A stretch of 64,000 nt of DNA, taken from Echinarachnius parma (taxonomy: Eukaryota; Echinodermata; Echinoidea; Clypeasteroida; Echinarachniidae). The notes below the pieces were generated by a model. It was not told where the DNA came from, made no database searches, and saw nothing but the letters and a program-made list of their open reading frames with translations. Each line of letters starts with the position of its first letter. The first letter of the stretch is position 1. Both the position numbers and the translations under genes were made by a program. Below, piece after piece: positions 12,501 to 22,500 of the stretch. The stretch spans positions 62,001 to 126,000 of the forward strand of contig JBAMJV010000832.1 in NCBI GenBank assembly GCA_037951105.1. The letters run 5' to 3'.

Positions 12501-15500
12501 GCAACATAGAATCGCCGAATTTTCTCTGTTATCATATTTAGCCCATCTTTCCAAGCATTTTGATACCTTGTTCACCTTTTTCTGACTAGTAAAAACGCAA
12601 TGAGCTTCCGTTCAAGAAACATGTCCGTGCGCGCGAGCTCTTGTAATACATAGCATATATGGGCAAAAACATGGCTATACAAAATTCATTGTAACTCTTC
12701 AGAATGGATGGGAACTCCCAAGTTTTTTTTCATATTTGGATAGATTATGAGTCGGAGATATGATTTCATGTCTCATTTGACCCTCAATTAACTCATGGCG
12801 TCATCATAATGGCCTCCAAACTCAAAATTTCAATTTGCATATTATGACGTCAGCATATTTTTGGAAAATTGATTGTATCTCTGTAAATGTTGATCGATTT
12901 TCTTCCAAATTTTGATATGTTCTAGCTCAGACAATTTTCTACAAATGTAATAACCACGATTTTTCATTTTGACAAAGGCATCATGGCGTATTTTTGCGAT
13001 TTAAGGAGGCATGTCATTTTTTAACATTTTGCGTGTATTCTCTATGGGACATGACTTTTTTTCAAAACTGGATTCTACATTCCCGTCTTTCGCGACCAAT
13101 ATCTTCTTCGTTTTAGCTTCGTTTACGCTGAACTTCGAGTATGTTGTAGCTGAGACAATAAGCTATCTCAAATGAGCCCTTGATTATGTCTTTAATTTTA
13201 GTTCGACCAGCCCACCTATACTTGTTCTAAACAAGTATTACAATTCTAGTTATTCTTTATTTTTCTTATTTCCAATCACTTTTTTGTTAGCAAGATAACT
13301 TGAAAATGGCTCAATCAAGTGCCTTGAAATTTGGCACACATATATATAGGCATATGGACAAAGCAAAATAAGGTTTTGAACCCTGACCTTGACTGATGAC
13401 GTCATCTAGGCGCCATTTTGTAAAATTTTCTGAATATCTTCTCATGACCATATCTTCATAACGAAAAGTTGTTTCTCATTCATATTTATCATGATCAAGG
13501 TCAATATCCGTCCGGTCAATTTCAGGTCAAAAAACGCGCGCGCATGCGTACGTGCGCGCGTCAGCGCGCGCGTAAAATTTTAAAATGTTCAAAATCGTCG
13601 CAAATTCATTTTGGATACGTTTTAGGCCATTTTAAGCATTTTACGAAAAAACGCGCACACGCGCATGCGCGCGCGTTTTCGCGCGTACTGGCATTTTGCA
13701 ACATAGAATCGCCGAATTTTCTCTGTTATCATATTTAGCCCATCTTTCCAAGCATTTTGATACCTTGTTCACCTTTTTCTGACTAGTAAAAACGCAATGA
13801 GCTTCCGTTCAAGAAACATGTCCGTGCGCGCGAGCTCTTGTAATACATAGCATATATGGGCAAAAACATGCCTATACAAAATTCATTGTAACTCTTCAGA
13901 ATGGATGGGAACTCCCAAGTTTTTTTTCATATTTGGATAGATTATGAGTCGGAGATATGATTTCATGTCTCATTTGACCCTCAATTAACTCATGGCGTCA
14001 TCATAATGGCCTCCGAACTCAAAATTTCAATTTGCATATTATGACGTCAGCATATTTTTGGAAAATTTATTGTATCTCTGTAAATATTGATCGATTTTCT
14101 TCCAGATTTTGATATGTTCTATCTGAGACAATTCTCTACAAATGTGATGATCACGATTTTTCATTTTGACAAAGGCATCATGGCGTATTTTTGCGATTTA
14201 AGGAGGTATGTCATTTTTTCACATTTTGCGTGTATTCTCTATGGGACATGACTTTTTTTCAAAACTGGATTCTACATTCCCGTCTTTCGCGACCAATATC
14301 TTCTTCGTTTTAGCTTCGTTTACGCTGAACTTCGAGTATGTTGTAGCTGAGACAATAAGCTATCTCAAATGAGCCCTTGATTATGTCTTTAATTTTAGTT
14401 CGACCAGCCCACCTATACTTGTTCTAAACAAGTATTACAATTCTAGTTATTATTTATTTTTCTTATTTCCAATCACTTTTTTGTTAGCAAGATAACTTGA
14501 AAATGGCTCAATCAAGTGCCTTGAAATTTGGCACACATATATATAGGCATATGGACAAAGCAAAATAAGATTTTGAACCCTGACCTTGACTGATGACGTC
14601 ATCTAGGCGCCATTTTGTAAAATTTTCTGAATATCTTCTCATGATCATATCTTCATAACGAAAAGTTGTTTCTCATTCATATTTATCATGATCAAGGTCA
14701 ATATCCGTCCGGTCAATTTCAGGTCAAAAAACGCGCGCGCATGCGTACGTGCGCGCGTCAGCGCGCGCGCAAAATTTTAAAATGTTCAAAATCGTCGCAA
14801 ATTCATTTTGGATACGTTTTAGGCCATTTTAAGCATTTTACGAAAAAACGCGCACACGCGCATGCGCGCGCGTTTTCGCGCGTACTGGCATTTTGCAACA
14901 TAGAATCGCCGAATTTTCTCTGTTATCATATTTAGCCCATCTTTCCAAGCATTTTGATACCTTGTTCACCTTTTTCTGACTAGTAAAAACGCAATGAGCT
15001 TCCGTTCAAGAAACATGTCCGTGCGCGCGAGCTCTTGTAATACATAGCATATATGGGCAAAAACATGCCTATACAAAATTCATTGTAACTCTTCAGAATG
15101 GATGGGAACTCCCAAGTTTTTTTTCATATTTGGATAGATTATGAGTCGGAGATATGATTTCATGTCTCATTTGACCCTCAATTAACTCATGGCGTCATCA
15201 TAATGGCCTCCGAACTCAAAATTTCAATTTGCATATTATGACGTCAGCATATTTTTGGAAAATTGATTGTATCTCTGTAAAGGTTGATCGATTTTCTTCC
15301 AAATTTTGATATGTTCTAGCTGAGACAATTCTCTACAAATGTGGTGATCACGATTTTTCATTTTGACAAAGGCATCATGGCGTATTTTTGCGATTTAAGG
15401 AGGCATGTCATTTTTTAACATTTTGCGTGTATTCTCTATGGGACATGACTTTTTTTCAAAACTGGATTCTACATTCCCGTCTTTCGCGACCAATATCTTC

Positions 15501-18500
15501 TTCGTTTTAGCTTCGTTTACGCTGAACTTCGAGTATGTTGTAGCTGAGACAATAAGCTATCTCAAATGAGCCCTTGATTATGTCTTTAATTTTAGTTCGA
15601 CCAGCCCACCTATACTTGTTCTAAACAAGTATTACAATTCTAGTTATTCTTTATTTTTCTTATTTCCAATCACTTTTTTGTTAGCAAGATAACTTGAAAA
15701 TGGCTCAATCAAGTGCCTTGAAATTTGGCACACATATATATAGGCATATGGACAAAGCAAAATAAGGTTTTGAACCCTGACCTTGACTGATGACGTCATC
15801 TAGGCGCCATTTTGTAAAATTTTCTGAATATCTTCTCATGATCATATCTTCATAACGAAAAGTTGTTTCTCATTCATATTTATCATGATCAAGGTCAATA
15901 TCCGTCCGGTCAATTTCAGGTCAAAAAACGCGCGCGCATGCGTACGTGCGCGCGTCAGCGCGCGCGCAAAATTTTAAAATGTTCAAAATCGTCGCAAATT
16001 CATTTTGGATACGTTTTAGGCCATTTTAAGCATTTTACGAAAAAACGCGCACACGCGCATGCGCGCGCGTTTTCGCGCGTACTGGCATTTTGCAACATAG
16101 AATCGCCGAATTTTCTCTGTTATCATATTTAGCCCATCTTTCCAAGCATTTTGATACCTTGTTCACCTTTTTCTGACTAGTAAAAACGCAATGAGCTTCC
16201 GTTCAAGAAACATGTCCGTGCGCGCGAGCTCTTGTAATACATAGCATATATGGGCAAAAACATGCCTATACAAAATTCATTGTAACTCTTCAGAATGGAT
16301 GGGAACTCCCAAGTTTTTTTTCATATTTGGATAGATTATGAGTCGGAGATATGATTTCATGTCTCATTTGACCCTCAATTATCTCATGGCGTCATCATAA
16401 TGGCCTCCGAACTCAAAATTTCAATTTGCATATTATGACGTCAGCATATTTTTGGAAAATTGATTGTATCTCTGTAAATGTTGATCGATTTTCTTCCAAA
16501 TTTTGATATGTTCTAGCTCAGACAATTTTCTACAAATGTAATAACCACGATTTTTCATTTTGACAAAGGCATCATGGCGTATTTTTGCGATTTAAGGAGG
16601 CATGTCATTTTTTAACATTTTGCGTGTATTCTCTATGGGACATGACTTTTTTTCAAAACTGGATTCTACATTCCCGTCTTTCGCGACCAATATCTTCTTC
16701 GTTTTAGCTTCGTTTACGCTGAACTTCGAGTATGTTGTAGCTGAGACAATAAGCTATCTCAAATGAGCCCTTGATTATGTCTTTAATTTTAGTTCGACCA
16801 GCCCACCTATACTTGTTCTAAACAAGTATTACAATTCTAGTTTATTATTATTCTTTATTTTTCTTATTTCCAATCACTTTTTTGTTAGCAAGATAACTTG
16901 AAAATGGCTCAATCAAGTGCCTTGAAATTTGGCACACATATATATAGGCATATGGACAAAGCAAAATAAGGTTTTGAACCCTGACCTTGACTGATGACGT
17001 CATCTAGGCGCCATTTTGTAAAATTTTCTGAATATCTTCTCATGATCATATCTTCATAACGAAAAGTTGTTTCTCATTCATATTTATCATGATCAAGGTC
17101 AATATCCGTCCGGTCAATTTCAGGTCAAAAAACGCGCGCGCATGCGTACGTGCGCGCGTCAGCGCGCGCGCAAAATTTTAAAATGTTCAAAATCGTCGCA
17201 AATTCATTTTGGATACGTTTTAGGCCATTTTAAGCATTTTACGAAAAAACGCGCACACGCGCATGCGCGCGCGTTTTCGCGCGTACTGGCATTTTGCAAC
17301 ATAGAATCGCCGAATTTTCTCTGTTATCATATTTAGCCCATCTTTCCAAGCATTTTGATACCTTGTTCACCTTTTTCTGACTAGTAAAAACGCAATGAGC
17401 TTCCGTTCAAGAAACATGTCCGTGCGCGCGAGCTCTTGTAATACATAGCATATATGGGCAAAAACATGCCTATACAAAATTCATTGTAACTCTTCAGAAT
17501 GGATGGGAACTCCCAAGTTTTTTTTCATATTTGGATAGATTATGAGTCGGAGATATGATTTCATGTCTCATTTGACCCTCAATTAACTCATGGCGTCATC
17601 ATAACGGCCTTCCAACTCAAAATTTCAATTAGCATATTATGACGTCAGCATATTTTTGGAAAATTGATTGTATCTCTGTAAATGTTGATCGATTTTCTTC
17701 CAAATTTTGATATGTTCTAGCTCAGACAATTTTCTACAAATGTAATAACCACGATTTTTCATTTTGACAAAGGCATCATGGCGTATTTTTGCGATTTAAG
17801 GAGGCATGTCATTTTTTAACATTTTGCGTGTATTCTCTATGGGACATGACTTTTTTTCAAAACTGGATTCTACATTCCCGTCTTTCGCGACCAATATCTT
17901 CTTCGTTTTAGCTTCGTTTACGCTGAACTTCGAGTATGTTGTAGCTGAGACAATAAGCTATCTCAAATGAGCCCTTGATTATGTCTTTAATTTTAGTTCG
18001 ACCAGCCCACCTATACTTGTTCTAAACAAGTATTACAATTCTAGTTTTTTATATTCCTGGGCCCCGTTGCAGAAAGATATACAATCGATCGTAAGTTACG
18101 ATTGATCGTAAGTTAGAAAATTTACGCGTTTCAACCAATCAGATTTGCGCATCTAGAACACGTGATGTGACTTACGATCAATTGCAAGTTACAATCGATT
18201 GTATCTCTTTCTGCAACGGGGCCCAGGTCAGTTTCCTCTTTGTTTGAATTTGATAAGTAAAATGCTGCATCACTTCGCGTGATCCCTCGCACTTTCCTTA
18301 CAAAATTTGATTTAATTATCTTTTGGTTAGAGCCAAGTTGATATAGCTTATGATTATGTGAGCAATGAAAATGGTATTATGGGAACGTCCACAACTGAAG
18401 GGTCTGTGTGGCTCGATGGTTGAGCACCTGTCTAGCTAACTGGATGTCTCGGGTTCGATTCCAGGCGAAGCCTATTTTTCTTTGCTCATTTTAATTCATT

Positions 18501-19489
18501 ATTAAAAGTATTAAAAATCACTAAAATCGCTACCGTAGATTTTCCTGCCGTCAGACCAAGAGTATGTTTGGCTGTTGGCGAAGATGTGGTTCAACCTTGC
18601 TGACGGATCATTCCACCAGTCCGTCACTCACTTCGGCTTCACTCACCTGGTCATGGAATCAGTTACCGTGGCAACGCATCGCTGCCTCTCACCCTCCCAT
18701 CCCATCTTCCGCCTCTTGGCTCCACACTTCCTCTACCTGGTCGCCATCAATACGTGAGTACTATCTTTCAGTAGCCACGGTGGCGCAGTTATGGGGATGA
18801 GAGGTCAATGTCCACTCCGGTCCTAGGAAAAGTGATGAGAATATAATTATACTAAACATCTACATAACATATTGATTTAAAAGCTGCCTCGTAATTCAAT
18901 TCGTGGCATCACATATCTTCCTGTCAGTGGCAAGCAACATTGAGTGATATGTTTCTAGGATCAGCCAGATCTTTGATGGAACAGGAACAAATTTCATATA
19001 TCAGAATGGTCAGTTAGCACTTACCACTAATTGAAACAATCCCATCTTCTTTCTCCCAACCGCGTATGAGTTGACCAAAAAATTCGATTATTTGTATTGG
19101 CCCCAGTTCGTTGAAGGATGTACATCATGCACTTTCGTAATAGTAAATTCGAACAAAGCTTCTCTAATTGGTTTTCTTTCCTACAGAAGAGCGTTAGGGG
19201 AGCTTATCTCTCCCGGTGGCTACGTGGACCAAACGATGTCAACTGGTGCTAACGGATTTTTCGAGATCCTCCGCAGGGCTTGGGCCACATGGTCTCTGGA
19301 CCGAGAGGGTTCTCTCCTCAATGACCTGAAAGACCGGGGCGTCTCTGACCCGGAAGTACTTCCCAACTACCACTACCGGGACGACGCGCTGCTTTTGCGC
19401 GAGGCCATATACGACTACGTCAAGGCAATCGTTGAGCACTACTACAGTGAGAACTATGATGATGGATAATGGGGATGATGGCTGGTTTT

Positions 19490-19551
<62 letters not shown>

Positions 19552-22500
19552 GATGATGATGGTAAGGATGATGAAGATGATGACAACGATGATGATGTTG
19601 ATGATGGTGATGGCGAGAATACTGATTATATTAAGCAGGTGATAAGATGATGAAGAAGGTGATGCTCAATATGGTGAGCCACCTTAACGCCTACGAAATT
19701 AATTTGAATTAGATATTCTTTGTTTGTATCATATATCGATCAAGACAACCGATTGGCTCGGTTAATATTAGTATTGTTATTATCAACAACAAAATGTATT
19801 GACAGTGTTTTATCGTTTCATAGTCTTTCATACTTTCCCAATTTTTTCCCCATTAATGAAGGTTCAAGTGACAGAGTGACGTCAGACAAGGAGCTTCAGG
19901 AATGGGCAAAGACACTGTCTACCAATGGAGAGGATGACCAATGCTGTGGGATGAAGGTGAGTCTTCAACCTTTTTCAACTTTCAAATTCACGTGAGAACA
20001 GTTTTTTCGTGCCGAGCAGAGGTATTTTGCCTATTACCATTTTTTCTGTAATTCCTGTTATTCCTTGTTTTAATGGGACAACGAATTTGACAAAAAATTG
20101 TTCACCATCCGTGCCGGTATTGATAATAACTTATTTCTTCTATTTTAGTTGCCTTATACTTGTTCCCTATGAACCACAGTTCTGGTCAGCATAATACCGT
20201 TATCGAGTCGAATAAGAATTCAATCTGCATCTGCAGAGTTGGGCACGTTTCTCCCTACCCTACGATGAAAAGGAATATCTTTTCCACATACGGTACGCAT
20301 AATTATCTAATTGTGTAATGTTAGCCAAAGTCATCGTCATTGAAAGACTAAAGCCTTTACTTTAGGTACATTTAAGCATCTTCCGAAAGGCGGTTAGCTC
20401 CAGACAAGAAGTAAAGCCATCGAGACGGTAACAAATAAAATCTTCATTAGCGGCTGCATTGGGCACGCTCCGACCTTACCTGAAATGAGTAAGATTTATT
20501 GCCGATATAATCCGTTCCGCTTATTCCCTTTTATGTTACTTTGTTGTCCACGTCTTTGGCTGACAATAATACATTATTTTACCTTTTTTCACATGTTAGG
20601 GTGTTCCAAATGATGGTGAGTTCCAGACAGTAGACGAAGTCACGGAGACGGTAACTAACTTCATTTTCATCTGCAGCGTTGGGCACGCTGCGGCCAACTT
20701 CCCTCAGTACGACCAGTATGCGTTTGTGGTAAACAGCGCAGGGTACTTGCACGGAGAACCGCCTAAAGATAAGGTCAGTTGAAAAAAATTACATTCAGGC
20801 TAGAATGAAAATGGTGATTTCATCTCCCCCTCACTATATCGTTTCATCATAATATGCAGGCCCTTTAGTAGAATAGAGGAAGAAATAATCATTATGTGAG
20901 TGCATCCGCCAAAATCAATAGTTATGTGGAGGTCTTATACGATGGGGTTGTCTGTCGTCCGTCGTGTTCTAAATAACCACTATACACAGATTTGACTATA
21001 CCTCTTTATATGATTATATTTACTTGTTCTTGTTGACGAGAACAGTTATCACTATCTGTTCCACGACTTCCACCGTGTCACTCTTGATCAGTGTAGCACA
21101 CTCCCGCAAAAGCGGGATCGCTCGTAGTCCCGCTGAAGCGGGATTATGAATTATTCACAGACTATCTGTACAAACTGATTGGAGATCCGCATTCCGTTCA
21201 TGACTTGACCATCTTTAAAATATAATTTAGAAAAAAACACACGGTAGGTTATTTTATAATTTAGATATGTTAATCGTAATAAATTGACAAATGCACCACT
21301 GTAGATACAGAGTAATCCACCGCGTGTGTATTGAGGCTAATACAATTCCAAAATAGTTTTATACTTATATTGAAAATGGAATTTAAGTCGCATTAAGTCC
21401 TATTAATCGCCCATTTGCACGGTATGTCTGTATCAGGATCACGAGCTGCTGGTGTGACGTGGCACGTATGTACATATTTATGTCGTGATCGATGGCCGTG
21501 TAAATTGGTTTCTAGTTATCCATACGGTCAAGGTAATAAGGAAACAAGGAAAGAGCTGATGGCATGTTCATTGACCTTCGCACAGCACGGTACGAAGAAT
21601 CCCGGAAAGTCGTGCCTCTGAGCGATCCCACTATTGCGGGAGTGTGCTATACTGTTGATAACACATCGTTGTCTTTGGACAAAAGTGCAATCAATCAAGT
21701 TGGTGAAATTAAGTTATGCAAACGTAGAACGCAATTCGTAAGTATGGCTGGCATTTTAGCTTTATTTTTGCGACTTTGGAGCGATTTCCTGCATGGTAAA
21801 AACGACCTTGTAGATATTAAATAGTTAACAAACGAGTAAACTCTGAATATAACGTCCGAGACAAATTGCCTTGGTTGATTCGTAGAGTGTTTAAAAATTA
21901 GATTCTTCTTATTGTCATCATTATAACGTTCTCAGATATATTTGTTCATTATGTTTTAATCTTGTTAATGTATCACTGAATTGTGTTGTTTAGACTGATC
22001 GCAGTGAAAGTGACCTTGTGGCTATACTACCCACGAAGAAGCAGACCCTTAATGCAATGTTGGTAGCGAAAGTGCTTAGCAACAGGGGCACCAACGCACT
22101 GGGCGACTTCGAAGTCCAATACACTTATGACCCTGCCGGCGTCAAGGCACTTGAAAAGTGAGTTTTAAAGGGATTTAGTAACATAAGATACATGTAACAA
22201 ATACAATGTATTTTGTTGTGATCTGATTTCCACCGAGTACTGTGTGGAAATTCACATTAAATAGATGTCATATGCCCCGGTAATGAGCGAATGCAAAGTT
22301 ATATTCACTAACTTATTGCACTGACTTTTTACACGGTGATGAAAATCCAGTGGATAGTTGAAAATCCGAACAATTCGATCATAAATATTTTTTTAACGAA
22401 AGGGAAATTTGACAAACCAAAACCTGTTCCATGCTTCTCTTGTCAATGTGAATACAAGGTATGAAAGGTTTCGAGGATTTGGACAATGTTACTAGATCCC

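Larger units (their letters stand above)
9243..18044 (+). mobile_element. Seven-copy head-to-tail array of Helitron-like units
   Basis: Units end at CTAG motifs: 9243-10652, 10653-12037, 12038-13249, 13250-14446, 14447-15643, 15644-16840 and 16841-18044. Lengths are 1410, 1385, 1212, 1197, 1197, 1197 and 1204. Each unit ends with an inverted-repeat block CAGCCCACCT, then a hairpin ATACTTGTT-CTA-AACAAGTAT, then about ten bases and CTAG before T, as expected of a Helitron 3' end. Units 1 and 2 also carry the matching AGGTGGGCTG block at their left. Copies are nearly identical. The 89-residue open frame repeated in each is conserved only because the DNA is, and resembles no protein I know. Confidence 0.8.

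Noticed and set aside
9675-17336. An identical 89-codon open frame in all seven array units
   Set aside because: It is conserved only as much as the surrounding non-coding DNA, spans the GCGC alternating tracts, and resembles no protein family.
19432-19650. Aspartate-rich open frame
   Set aside because: It is a (GAT)n microsatellite in an intron; the in-phase splice donor at 19447 shows where the coding part ends.
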